Shown here piece by piece: positions 45,454 to 54,237 of a stretch of 64,000 nt of DNA. Source of the stretch: JABAAE01 sp036336715 (lineage in GTDB: Bacteria; Planctomycetota; Planctomycetia; Pirellulales; Pirellulaceae); assembly GCA_036336715.1 (NCBI GenBank), contig JAYZFP010000074.1, positions 1-64,000 on the forward strand, read 5' to 3'. The notes under the pieces were generated by a model. The model ran no database searches, was not told the DNA's origin, and was given only the letters and a program-made list of their open reading frames with translations. The position numbers and the translations under genes were made by a program. Every line of letters begins with the position of its first letter. The first letter of the stretch is position 1.

Positions 45454-46512
45454 TCAGCTGTCTCCCGGCATCTTCATGACGATTTTGATCCCTTCTCCCG
45501 ACTGCATCAATTTGAATCCTTCCTGGAAGTTCTGCATCGGGATCTCGTGGGTCACGATCGGGTCAAGGTCCAGTCTTCCGGAGAGAACAAAGTTCTCCAT
45601 CTGGTACCAGGTGTCAAACATCAGGCGACCGTTGATGCCGAGTACTTTTGCGCCCTTGAAAATGATTTCATCGGCAAGGTTGAAAGATACGTTGTCCGCC
45701 GGAATGCCGAGAAGGGCCGCAGTGCCACCGTTCCTCAGGCTGCGGAAACCGGATTGAATCGCGGAAGGGTGCCCACTCATTTCCAGCAGAACCTCAGGCC
45801 CCTGGTTGTGGGTTGCCCTGATTGCGTCCCGGACCCAGTCGGAGCGGGCATCCAAGGCCTCGTCGGCTCCCAGTTGCCTGGCCAGTTCCAGCCGCTGGGG
45901 ATCGATATCGGTCACCAGAATCCGGGCCGCGCCCGCCGCCTTGGCAACCGTAACTGCCATCAGGCCAATGATTCCCACGCCAGTAATCAGTACCGATTTG
46001 CCACTGACACCAGCTGCCATGACGGTATGGACGGCGTTGCCCAGGGGGTCGAAAACCGCCGCGATGCGGTCGGGGATATCCGCATGAACAGGCCAGATAT
46101 TTTCTTCGGGCACGGCCACCCATTGGGCAAAGCAGCCGTTGCAGTCAATCCCGAGAATATCGACCCGCTCACAGATGTGCCCATTGCCGGTCCGGCAGGG
46201 TTGGCAAACGCCGCAACCGATGTGGCCTTCGGCGCTGACCCGGTCACCCACACGGGCCCGGACGACCGCCGAGCCGGTCTTTTCAACGACGCCAACAAAT
46301 TCGTGCCCAGTGGTGATCCCGATTTTGACCCGGCTGGCACTCCAGGGATCCCATTCGTAAATATGTCGGTCGGTTCCACAGATACCGGCGTGGGTCACCC
46401 GTACCAGGACGTCCCGGGGACCTGTTTCCGGTACCCGTGTGTCGGGCGACCAGGTCAATCCGGGCGCGGCTTCGGTTTTTTTGATGGCCAGCATGCTGGT
46501 TGCGGTGGACAT
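45454..46512 (-). CDS. tdh: zinc-dependent alcohol dehydrogenase, L-threonine 3-dehydrogenase-like
   Basis: The 352-residue medium-chain dehydrogenase has the catalytic zinc ligands Cys45 (GICGTDRHIYEWD), His70 and Glu71 (TGHEFVG), the structural zinc set CGVCQPCRTGNGHIC and the NAD motif VLITGVGIIGLMAVTVAKAAGA. The CGTDxHIYEWDxW wording is the mark of threonine dehydrogenase, which oxidises threonine to 2-amino-3-ketobutyrate. The usual partner kbl is not in the window, so the symbol is tentative. It is divergent from the XRE-cupin regulator, which is a likely controller. Confidence 0.8.
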   Translation of the reverse strand: MSTATSMLAIKKTEAAPGLTWSPDTRVPETGPRDVLVRVTHAGICGTDRHIYEWDPWSASRVKIGITTGHEFVGVVEKTGSAVVRARVGDRVSAEGHIGCGVCQPCRTGNGHICERVDILGIDCNGCFAQWVAVPEENIWPVHADIPDRIAAVFDPLGNAVHTVMAAGVSGKSVLITGVGIIGLMAVTVAKAAGAARILVTDIDPQRLELARQLGADEALDARSDWVRDAIRATHNQGPEVLLEMSGHPSAIQSGFRSLRNGGTAALLGIPADNVSFNLADEIIFKGAKVLGINGRLMFDTWYQMENFVLSGRLDLDPIVTHEIPMQNFQEGFKLMQSGEGIKIVMKMPGDS

Positions 46513-46645
46513 TTGGCTTCTCGTGGCAGATCGCGGATTCTTTTATTTTGGATTGTTTTCCAGTATCATATATCTTTATATTCCAGTTTACAAGATTTTT
46601 TTCCATTAAACAAAAGTCGTTCCTGGCGATTTTTGCCGATCAAAC

Positions 46646-47233
46646 GTGGCTTCCCAAGCTGAAGAATCCGACCCTTTGGCCCTGCAGGTCTGCGAGCGGG
46701 TACGCGCCTTGCGGAAGCAGCACCAATGGACTCTGGAACAGTTGGCGAGCCTGTGCGGTGTCAGTCGATCCATGTTGAGCCAGATCGAAAGGGGAGCCGC
46801 CAATCCGACGCTGGGTGTTGCTTTTCGGATTGCCCAGGCATTTGGCATGAGTTTGGGAGACCTGGTCGATCCAAAGATGGCCGCGGCACGTATCGATGTT
46901 ATCCGGGCCGACGATAACAACTACCTGTTTCGTGACGATGCCAACTGCCGGATCCGGACGCTTTCGCCGTTGCACCTGGAAAAGGAGACCGAGTTTTATG
47001 AACTCGTTCTCAAGACGGGGGGACGCCTGGAGAGCTCGCCACACTTTACCGGCGCACGGGAATTCCTGACCGTACTGAAGGGGAATCTCAAGGTGACCGC
47101 GGGTTCGGAAATGATCGAGCTTTGCCGGGGAGACTCCGCCCATTACCCGGCCGATGTGCCTCACCAGATCGATAACAGTGGACGCGGCGAGGCGATTGCG
47201 TTTCTGGTCAATACCTACGAGAGAACCAACTGA
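46646..47233 (+). CDS. XRE-family regulator with C-terminal cupin domain
   Basis: The 195-residue protein has an HTH_3 domain (VCERVRALRKQHQWTLEQLASLCGVSRSMLSQIERGAANPTLGVAFRIAQAFGMSLGDLV) and a cupin sensor (ELVLKTGGRLESSPHFTGAREFLTVLKGNLKVTAGSEMIELCRGDSAHYPADVPHQIDN). XRE-cupin repressors such as PuuR sense small metabolites. The start is the GTG at 46646. The 130-base gap to the divergent dehydrogenase is the probable operator region, and hisD follows 3 bases after its stop, so it may control both directions. Confidence 0.85.
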   Translation: MASQAEESDPLALQVCERVRALRKQHQWTLEQLASLCGVSRSMLSQIERGAANPTLGVAFRIAQAFGMSLGDLVDPKMAAARIDVIRADDNNYLFRDDANCRIRTLSPLHLEKETEFYELVLKTGGRLESSPHFTGAREFLTVLKGNLKVTAGSEMIELCRGDSAHYPADVPHQIDNSGRGEAIAFLVNTYERTN

Positions 47234-47236
47234 TTC

Positions 47237-48610
47237 ATGAGCCCGCAAATCAAGAAAGTGATTGACCGATCGGACGACCATTCAGCGGACACTGCGGTCA
47301 GGGAATTGCTACAGAGACTCTCGCCGCAGGGAGACATTGTCTCCCCGGCCGGTCGAAAACTGACCGAAGCCGTTTTTGGCGAACCGCTTTCACCTCAGCA
47401 AAGTGTGGAGCGGATTTGCCAGGACGTTCGCGATCGCGGAATTGCCGGGGTGCGCTTCTTTACCCGAGCTTTTGACGGAGTGGAGCTGGATGGTGCCAAC
47501 CTGCGGGTTTCCGCTGAAGAACTCGAAGATGCTCACCGCTCGGCGGAGCCCGCGTTCCTCGAGACCGTGAGGAGGGTTCGTGACAACATCCTGCATTTCC
47601 AGCGTGAACTGGTCCCATCTGATATTGAAGTCGTCCGCCCTCCCGGCATCCGTTTGCAACAGGTTTTCGTTCCCCTTCAACGGATTGGCGTCTGCGTTCC
47701 CGGGGGAGCGGCAGCCTATCCTTCTTCGGTTCTGATGACTGCCGTTCCGGCACAGGCAGCCGGGGTGCGTGAAATTGTGGTAGTCGCTCCTCCAACCGAA
47801 TTCGGCGCAAACAACCGGGATGTGCTTGCGACCTGCCACGAACTGGGGATTGGTGAAGTCTACCGGGTTGGCGGTGCCCAGGGGGTGGCGGCAATTGGCT
47901 ATGGCTGTGAGGGGATTCCGCAGGTCCAGAAAATTGTGGGCCCGGGAAACCTCTTTGTGGCGTTGGCCAAAAAGTACCTCTACGGGGAAGTCGACATCGA
48001 CTCCATCGCAGGTCCCAGTGAAGTGGTGGTGATAGCCGATTCGACGAGCAATCCGAAATATGTGGCGGCTGATTTGCTGGCGCAGGCTGAGCACTCACCG
48101 GGGGCAGCCATCCTGATCACTTGGGAGGAAGAGTTGCTGGCTGCGGTGGAAACTGAAATCAGGCAGCAGTTGAAGCATCTTTCGCGTGGTGATCTGGCAT
48201 TGGACTGTCTCAATGAATTCGGGCTCCTGATTGGTGTCCGATCCCGAGAGCACGCGTTGGAGCTGACCAACCGGATTGCCCCTGAGCACCTGCATATCGA
48301 AATTGATGATGCGCGTGATTTCTTTTCCGGTATTCGAAACGCCGGAGCCGCTTTCCTCGGGCACCTGACCCCGGTGGCTCTTGGAGACTACGTGGCCGGA
48401 CCTTCCCATGTTCTGCCTACCGGCGCGACAGCGAACTGGGCCCATGGATTGAACTCGGCCGATTTCATGAGGAGCATGAGTGTGGTGGAATACGGTATGG
48501 ATGGATTGCGGGTGGACGGGCCCGACGTGCAGACGCTTGCCGAAAAGGAAGGGCTGACCGCGCACCGATCGAGTGTCGATATCCGGCTGTCCGGAAACAG
48601 CGATTGTTGA
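47237..48610 (+). CDS. hisD: histidinol dehydrogenase
   Basis: HisD makes the last two oxidations to L-histidine with NAD and zinc. The 457-residue protein carries GVCVPGGAAAYPSSVLMTAVPAQAAG, RVGGAQGVAAIGYG, KIVGPGNLFVALAKKYLYGEVDID, AGPSEVVVIAD, AQAEHSPGA, APEHLHIEI, NAGAAFLG and LGDYVAGPSHVLPTGATANWAHGL, all family signatures including the zinc-binding Gln/His/Asp/His set. The first ~25 residues are an extra extension. It is tightly coupled to the XRE-cupin regulator and away from any other his gene, so either a dispersed his gene or a HisD-like dehydrogenase of another pathway; the close match favours the former. Confidence 0.88.
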   Translation: MSPQIKKVIDRSDDHSADTAVRELLQRLSPQGDIVSPAGRKLTEAVFGEPLSPQQSVERICQDVRDRGIAGVRFFTRAFDGVELDGANLRVSAEELEDAHRSAEPAFLETVRRVRDNILHFQRELVPSDIEVVRPPGIRLQQVFVPLQRIGVCVPGGAAAYPSSVLMTAVPAQAAGVREIVVVAPPTEFGANNRDVLATCHELGIGEVYRVGGAQGVAAIGYGCEGIPQVQKIVGPGNLFVALAKKYLYGEVDIDSIAGPSEVVVIADSTSNPKYVAADLLAQAEHSPGAAILITWEEELLAAVETEIRQQLKHLSRGDLALDCLNEFGLLIGVRSREHALELTNRIAPEHLHIEIDDARDFFSGIRNAGAAFLGHLTPVALGDYVAGPSHVLPTGATANWAHGLNSADFMRSMSVVEYGMDGLRVDGPDVQTLAEKEGLTAHRSSVDIRLSGNSDC

Positions 48611-48625
48611 ACCCCAAACCAAGGT

Positions 48626-50464
48626 TCAGTCGAGGGAAAACTTCTCAAGGTGGCTGTCACGCAGGTTCGAGTCCGAGCAAGGTTGCTCGGATTTCAGCAG
48701 AATGCAATTCTCCAGTACCAGCACGTCCATATCCGTAGCCATGAAGCACCGGTAAGCGTCCTCGGGTGTACAGACGATGGGTTCCCCACGGACATTGAAA
48801 CTCGTGTTGATGACGACCGGACTGCCGGTGAGATCGTAAAAAGCCGGCAGGAGCGTGTGAAAACGGCCGTGGCGCTCCGCATCCACCGTCTGAACCCGAG
48901 CGGAATGGTCAACATGGGTAACTGCCGGCACTTCGGAACGCTTTACGTTCAGAAGATCGATGCCTGTTTTCTGACGCTCTGTTTCGGAAAGCGTGATGCG
49001 CCTGGATTTCAGCACATCGGCCACCAGTAACATGTAAGGACTGTCTTCGTTTTCCCTCATCGCAAAATAATCGTGAACATGATTTTTGAGAATGGAGGGT
49101 GCAAAGGGGCGGAAGGATTCGCGGAACTTGATTTTCCGGTTCATCAGGCTCTGCATTTTTGAACTCCTTGCGTCGCCCAGGATACTGCGGGCGCCAAGAG
49201 CCCGGGGACCGAACTCCATTCTTCCCTGGAACCAGCCAACAACTTTTTCGTCCGCCAAGTGTTCTGCCACCCGCCTGCAGAGTTCCTCTTCGGATTCGCA
49301 GTACCGGTATACCGCTGACTGGAGGTCAAGCTGTTTCCGGATGGTTCCGTTGTCGAATTCGGGACCGAGGTAGGAACCGGATTGCGCGTCCGGGGTTCCG
49401 GGGGTTCGCTGGTTCTCAAGCAGCTGATACCAGATAAAAAGGGCGACACCCAATGCGCCTCCCGCGTCACCAGCTGCCGGCTGGATCCAGATGCGGTCAA
49501 AATCGGTTTCGCGCAACAGTCGACCGTTGGCAACGCAATTCAATGCCACCCCTCCCGCCATGACCAGGTTCTTCAGGCCCGTGGTACGTTGCAGGTGGTT
49601 GGCCATGCGCAGAGCGATGGTTTCGGTGACCTTCTGGATGGAGGCGGCGACATCCATGTAGACCTGCGGCATTTCAGATTCACCGGTTCGCATCGGGTGC
49701 CCGAACAGGGATTCGAATTTGCGCGATGGCATCCTCAGCCCGTGGCAATAGTCGAAGAAGTCCATATTCAGGCGGAAGGAACCATCTTCCTTGAGGTCGA
49801 GCATCTCCCTCAGGATATCTTCCTCGTAAACCGGTTGGCCGTAGGGAGCCAGGCCCATCAGTTTGTATTCACCTGAATTTACCTTGAAACCGCAGTAACT
49901 CGTGAAAGCCGAATACAGAAGTCCCAGGGAATGAGGGAAACGCAGCTCCCGCTCCAGTCGGATCTGGTTGCCCCGACCGATACCGGTTGTGGCCGTGGAC
50001 CACTCGCCAACTCCATCGAGCGTGAGGATGGCCGCTTCCTCAAAAGGCGAAGGGAAAAATGCGCTGGCGGCATGGGACTCATGATGTCGGGTAAAGACGA
50101 TCCGTCTCCGGTACTCGTTCTTGAGGTGCCTGCGAATGACGCGTGGCATGCGGATTTTTTCCTTCAGCCAGACGGGAAGAGCTCTGCAAAAGGAACCGAA
50201 ACCACGAGGCGCTACGGCGAGGAACGTTTCGAGCAATCTCTCAAAGGTCGCCAGGGGCTTGTCGTAAAAGCCGACGTAATCGATCTGGTCATGGGAGAGT
50301 CCTGCCTTTTCAAGGCAATATTCGACCGCCCGCGAGGGAAAGGAGGGATCGTGTTTGATCCGCGTAAACCGTTCTTCCTGCGCTGCCGCGACGATACAAC
50401 CGTCAACAACGATCGCAGCGGCAGAATCGTGATAGAACGCCGATATTCCAAGAATCGTTGTCAC
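48626..50464 (-). CDS. NodU/CmcH-family O-carbamoyltransferase
   Basis: The 612-residue protein starts TTILGISAFYHDSAAAIVVDGCIVAAAQEERFTRIKHD, the mark of this ASKHA-fold family. RHHESHAASAFFPSPF has the metal-binding His pair, and AILTLDGVGEWSTATTG, GLMGLAPYG, LVMAGGVALNCVANGRLL and AGDAGGALGVAL complete the Kae1-like part. The C-terminal adenylation part has FGPRALGARSILGDAR, IKFRESFRPFAPSIL and NTSFNVRGEPIVCTPEDAYRCFM. Such enzymes transfer carbamoyl from carbamoyl phosphate to a hydroxyl on a sugar, antibiotic or lipooligosaccharide. No biosynthetic cluster surrounds it here. It is convergent with hisD, 15 bases apart. Confidence 0.88.
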   Translation of the reverse strand: MTTILGISAFYHDSAAAIVVDGCIVAAAQEERFTRIKHDPSFPSRAVEYCLEKAGLSHDQIDYVGFYDKPLATFERLLETFLAVAPRGFGSFCRALPVWLKEKIRMPRVIRRHLKNEYRRRIVFTRHHESHAASAFFPSPFEEAAILTLDGVGEWSTATTGIGRGNQIRLERELRFPHSLGLLYSAFTSYCGFKVNSGEYKLMGLAPYGQPVYEEDILREMLDLKEDGSFRLNMDFFDYCHGLRMPSRKFESLFGHPMRTGESEMPQVYMDVAASIQKVTETIALRMANHLQRTTGLKNLVMAGGVALNCVANGRLLRETDFDRIWIQPAAGDAGGALGVALFIWYQLLENQRTPGTPDAQSGSYLGPEFDNGTIRKQLDLQSAVYRYCESEEELCRRVAEHLADEKVVGWFQGRMEFGPRALGARSILGDARSSKMQSLMNRKIKFRESFRPFAPSILKNHVHDYFAMRENEDSPYMLLVADVLKSRRITLSETERQKTGIDLLNVKRSEVPAVTHVDHSARVQTVDAERHGRFHTLLPAFYDLTGSPVVINTSFNVRGEPIVCTPEDAYRCFMATDMDVLVLENCILLKSEQPCSDSNLRDSHLEKFSLD

Positions 50465-50736
50465 GGGAAACGTTTATTTATTTCAACTTCTTTACTGAAT
50501 GCAACCTTCATTCTAACCCTTACGCTTTGAAGCGCCGTTCTGCCGTACGCGCTGAAACTGGGGTGGATCGGCAATCAAGTCCGGTTAAAGCGACTTTTCT
50601 GATTACGCAATCAGGAAAAAAAACATCGTCCCTGCGGCTTGCTTACGTCCGATCTGATTAGCGAGGAAAGGATTTCTCAAATGATGCTGACGGATCAGAG
50701 AAGTTTTTTCAACCACGGTAGTAAGTGCTTTTAAAG

Positions 50737-51192
50737 ATGAAGTCATTTACGACAAAACCGCAAATCCTGGTCGTCGATCCCGATCCTTTGACGCTGACCG
50801 CTGTGGCGGCCGCGCTGCATTTGTCGGGGTACGAGAGCCATTGCGCCCGCGACAGCGAAGCCGCGTTAAAAGCTGCGGCCGACGAATCCCTGGATTTGAT
50901 AATCTGCGATACCAAGTTGGAGGGTGAGAGCGGATTGGATCTTTGTCGCGAAATCAGACTTATGAACGGCAAGGAGGACGTGCCGGTCATGTTTGTCTCA
51001 TCAAGCCAAGCTGCTGACATCATTCATCGTGCTCACGAAGCGGGCGGTGCCTATTACTTGAGGAAGCCCTTCGATCCACATGTTCTTCTGGACCTGGTGG
51101 AAAAAGCACTCTGGATGCCACATTTGGTTGAAACCAATCTCAAACAGCATGTGGAGTCAAAACCCAGAGTCAAACTGACACACACTGTTTGA
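50737..51192 (+). CDS. single-domain response regulator
   Basis: The 151-residue protein is one CheY-like receiver: acidic residues at LVVDPDP (Asp14, Asp16), phospho-acceptor Asp58 in LIICDTKLEGESGLDL, VMFVSSSQAADI with the switch Ser, and the Lys of YYLRKPFDP. A ~25-residue polar tail has no output domain. No histidine kinase is in the window. It sits 49 bases upstream of the YTV cell-wall gene on the same strand; co-transcription is possible because no terminator is seen between them. Confidence 0.82.
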   Translation: MKSFTTKPQILVVDPDPLTLTAVAAALHLSGYESHCARDSEAALKAAADESLDLIICDTKLEGESGLDLCREIRLMNGKEDVPVMFVSSSQAADIIHRAHEAGGAYYLRKPFDPHVLLDLVEKALWMPHLVETNLKQHVESKPRVKLTHTV

Positions 51193-51241
51193 AACTGTTT
51201 TTCAAAGTTACTTTGTTTTTCCTTACCAGGAGTTTTCCCCA

Positions 51242-52678
51242 ATGTTGCAACGTACCTTATTTGGGCTGATCGCGGTTGCCTTGATGGCAGCTCACGCCAA
51301 CGCTCAATGTGGGTGTGGGGACGCCGTTTCAACTACGCCAGGCGCCGCAGCGGCCGATGGCGGTTGTGGTCCTACCTACATCACACGCAAAGTATGGGTC
51401 CCTCAGTGGACAACCGAACAACGTACTCGTCAGGTGACGAAGTACAAGAAAGAAACCCGCACAAGAACGTATAACGTTACCAAGCGAGTTCCTGTCACCA
51501 CCCAAAAGGAAGTAAAGTACACCGTACGAGTACCTTACACCGAAAAAGTTCAGAAAACCTACACTGTTCGCGTTCCCTATACGGAAACGGTTCAGAAGAA
51601 ATATACGGTTCGGGTTCCCTACCGGGAAAACGTTCAGAAGACCTACCAGGTCCGTGTTCCCTACACCGAGAAGGTGACCAAGGAATACACCGTCATGGTT
51701 CCCCACAAAGAGCAGCGAACCGGTACCCGTACCGTTCGCGTTCCTTACAAGGAAACCGTGATGAGAAAAGTTCGACGCATCAGCGGTCACTGGGAAACCC
51801 GTGAAGTTCAGGTTCCAACCCTGCGTGGTATGCTGGGTGGACTTGGCAACGGATGTGGTTGTGGCCTGTTCGGTGGAATGTTCAGCGGTTGTGGCTGTGC
51901 AAGTGCATGCGACGGCTGTGGAGCTGAACCTGCTTGCGGATGTGACGCTGCCGATGGTGGCAATTCGGACGCAGATGCCGGTGATAAAGATGGCGAAGCC
52001 CATGCTCACGCCGGCAATCACTGCGGATGTGCTCCCTGCTGCCGAACCATCTGCCGACGAGTTTGGGTTCCGGAAATCAAGTGCTGTGAAGTACCTGTTT
52101 GCGTTACCAAGTTCAAGTGTGTTGAAAAGCCCTACACTTACTGCGTTACCGTATGCAAGCCTGAGAAGCGAACCAAGACCTGCTGCGTACGAAAGTGGAA
52201 GTGCGAAACACGAACCCGTAACTGCTGCGTTACCAAGTTCCGCTGCGAAGAGCGAACCCGTAACTGCTGCGTTCGAAAATGGAAGTGCGAAACCCGCACC
52301 CGCGAATGCTGCGTACGAAAGTTCCGCTGCGAAGAGCGAACCAAGACGGTCTGCTGCCGATCCTGGAAATGCGTTACCGAGCAGAAAACCTGCAACTACA
52401 CAGTATGTGTTCCTTACTGCGAAACGGAAACCTACTGTGTACGGGTTTGCAAGCGGGCCTGCAAGGAAATCAAGATCCCTTGCCTCCGAATGCGATGCTG
52501 TAACCCATGCGGAGACGCATGTGGAGACGCCTGCTGCGGTTTTGGTTCTCGAATGCGTGGACTGTTCCACGGAATGATGAGCAGCCTTTCCTGCGGTTGT
52601 GGTTCTGCCTGTGGCTGTGACTCCGGCTGTGATGCCGAAGGTGCTGCTGCCGAGCCGGCCTGCGGAGCAGAAGGTTAA
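51242..52678 (+). CDS. YTV-type cell-wall protein with a Cys-rich repeat module
   Basis: The 478-residue protein has a signal peptide (residues 1-21). A YTV module (93-158) has five 14-residue units of the type YTVRVPYTEKVQKT. Gly/Cys-rich segments follow (205-265), then a second module (314-383) of five units of the type CCVRKWKCETRTRN, also 14 residues long, and a Cys-rich end. YTV-domain proteins are described as components of the insoluble, cysteine-rich proteinaceous wall of Rhodopirellula-type planctomycetes, so this is very likely a disulfide-crosslinked envelope protein. AGGAG precedes the ATG. Codon bias in the repeats opens long false frames on other frames and strands. Confidence 0.85.
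   Translation: MLQRTLFGLIAVALMAAHANAQCGCGDAVSTTPGAAAADGGCGPTYITRKVWVPQWTTEQRTRQVTKYKKETRTRTYNVTKRVPVTTQKEVKYTVRVPYTEKVQKTYTVRVPYTETVQKKYTVRVPYRENVQKTYQVRVPYTEKVTKEYTVMVPHKEQRTGTRTVRVPYKETVMRKVRRISGHWETREVQVPTLRGMLGGLGNGCGCGLFGGMFSGCGCASACDGCGAEPACGCDAADGGNSDADAGDKDGEAHAHAGNHCGCAPCCRTICRRVWVPEIKCCEVPVCVTKFKCVEKPYTYCVTVCKPEKRTKTCCVRKWKCETRTRNCCVTKFRCEERTRNCCVRKWKCETRTRECCVRKFRCEERTKTVCCRSWKCVTEQKTCNYTVCVPYCETETYCVRVCKRACKEIKIPCLRMRCCNPCGDACGDACCGFGSRMRGLFHGMMSSLSCGCGSACGCDSGCDAEGAAAEPACGAEG
52181..52390 (+). repeat. 42-base tandem repeat encoding the CCV module
   Basis: Five consecutive 42-base units encode CCVRKWKCETRTRN-like peptides; two subtypes alternate (KWKCETRTR and KFRCEERTR), giving a higher-order period of 84 bases. 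The units are diverged at third positions, so the array is not freshly expanded. Confidence 0.75.
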
Positions 52679-52707
52679 TTCGCTTGACCTTTCTGAAAAA
52701 AAACAAA

Positions 52708-52740
52708 AACGTCGGTCTTCTGGCCGGCGTTTTTTCTTTT
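52708..52740 (+). terminator. rho-independent terminator after the YTV gene
   Basis: AACGTCGG (52708-52715) and CCGGCGTT (52724-52731) form an 8-bp stem with one G-T pair, an 8-base loop and a T-rich tail. Confidence 0.82.
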
Positions 52741-52966
52741 CTTGTCAGCTTTTATCCGGTAGAGGTGACAACCGGGAATTCCGCACGCCTGACAGGAACG
52801 CCCCCAGGCTCCGGTCGATTGCCAGCCCATCCCTGATCGATGCAGGCCTGTTGCAAAAACGGTACCCGAAAACTTGATTCACGATTCGGGATGCTGAAGA
52901 ATGGAACGATTATGTGCCAGGTGTTGGACGTCCTGGAATCACCAGTTGAAAGATAGGATCCGGAAA

Positions 52967-54226
52967 ATGAGCCAACCCAATCGAAGGTTCGTGTTGCAGT
53001 CTTCCGCAGCTGCATGCACAGCAGGACTTGTCACCAACCCGTTGACCTCCACGGCAAGCGGTTCAGCCGCCGCCAACGGGGAAGATCAAACGATTTGCCT
53101 GACTAACGCCAATGATTTCTACACTGTGGCCAGGGGCAAACCCAAACCCCATACGCTCAAGGGCGACGACCTCGTGAACGCCCGCATGACCCCGGAAAGT
53201 TGGCAACTTGAAATAGACCACGATACCCGGAAGGACCCGCCGGTCGTCAGCCAGTTGCCAAGCCTGGAGAAGAGGCTGACCCTTGCTGACGGTTCAGCGA
53301 TCGACTACGACCAGCTGGTGGAACTGGGTAGGACAAAAGGAATCAAATTCATCAAGGCAATCCAGTGCCTGAACATCCCGACGCCCTTGGGGCAGGGACT
53401 CTGGGAAGGTGTGCCGCTTTGTGATGTTCTCCGGCTGTGTGGGAAGATCCAGAACGTGAGGCGAGTTTACTACTGGGGATTTCACAACAATGATCCCGAG
53501 CAGATTTTTCAGTCTTCCCTGAGTTACACACAGGTTTTTGAGACACCGCCTGGCGAATTGCCCGTGTTCCTGGCTTATAAATTGAACGGTGAGCCCATCA
53601 CTCCTTTGCGGGGAGGACCCGTTCGGGTGATTGTTCCCTGGGCCTACGGATTTAAGAGTATCAAATGGCTGCACAAGGTTGTGCTGACGAATGATCCCCG
53701 TGCCAACGATACCTATGCCACTCAAAACAACGATCCGGATTCTCCTCTCAAAACAGCAGCCTACCTGGACCGTGCCAATCGGAAACAGTTCAACCGCCAG
53801 GAAGCGATTGAAATTCGGGGCCTGGTGATCTCCGGCCTTTCCGGCCTCGACCGGGTGGAATTCCTGGTTCGCAGGAAGGAGAAAGGAGAGCCGTTCCCGC
53901 CGGGTGATTCCCGTGAGATTTTGAACGGTGACTGGACCGTTGCCAGGATTCAAAAAGCGCCTTCGAACTGGAAGTCGGTCCTGCCTGAAGGGGTTTCCTC
54001 AAAGGAGCTTCTGAATTTTGACAGTGAGTCGGGAGAACCGGCCAGCTGGCCGCTTCGCTACGGGATGACCGGTTGGTCCGCTCGTTTGGAACAGCGCCTG
54101 GAACCTGGTCAGTATGAATTCCGGGTGCGGTCAGTCGATGAGAATGGTTATGCGCAACCGGAACCCCGACCTACCCTGAAGAGCGGACGAAATGAGATCC
54201 AGGTCTGGTCATTTAAAGTCACCTGA
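52967..54226 (+). CDS. Tat-exported sulfite-oxidase-like molybdopterin enzyme
   Basis: The 419-residue protein has a twin-arginine signal (NRRFVLQSSAAACTAGLV). The Mo-pterin domain has FIKAIQCLNIP, whose Cys134 is the expected Mo ligand, then GLWEGVPLCDVLRLCG, VFLAYKLNGEPITPLRGGPVRVIVPWAYGFKSIKWLHKVVLTN, the family core. A C-terminal Ig-like dimerisation domain follows (EIRGLVISGLSGLDRVEFLVRR, QYEFRVRSVDENGYAQPE). The usual CxGN after the Cys is replaced by CLNI, so the substrate may not be sulfite. AGGA precedes the ATG at 52967. It is convergent with the lipoate ligase-like gene. Confidence 0.82.
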   Translation: MSQPNRRFVLQSSAAACTAGLVTNPLTSTASGSAAANGEDQTICLTNANDFYTVARGKPKPHTLKGDDLVNARMTPESWQLEIDHDTRKDPPVVSQLPSLEKRLTLADGSAIDYDQLVELGRTKGIKFIKAIQCLNIPTPLGQGLWEGVPLCDVLRLCGKIQNVRRVYYWGFHNNDPEQIFQSSLSYTQVFETPPGELPVFLAYKLNGEPITPLRGGPVRVIVPWAYGFKSIKWLHKVVLTNDPRANDTYATQNNDPDSPLKTAAYLDRANRKQFNRQEAIEIRGLVISGLSGLDRVEFLVRRKEKGEPFPPGDSREILNGDWTVARIQKAPSNWKSVLPEGVSSKELLNFDSESGEPASWPLRYGMTGWSARLEQRLEPGQYEFRVRSVDENGYAQPEPRPTLKSGRNEIQVWSFKVT

Positions 54227-54237
54227 AACACATCCTG

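Noticed and set aside
45355..46662. 435-residue plus-strand frame opposite the zinc dehydrogenase
   Set aside because: The minus-strand frame has complete catalytic and structural zinc motifs; the plus frame has none.
51329..52570. 413-residue minus-strand frame and a 258-residue plus-strand frame (51801-52577) across the YTV gene
   Set aside because: Both arise because the 42-base repeats avoid stops in other frames; the main frame has signal peptide, SD and the known YTV motif.
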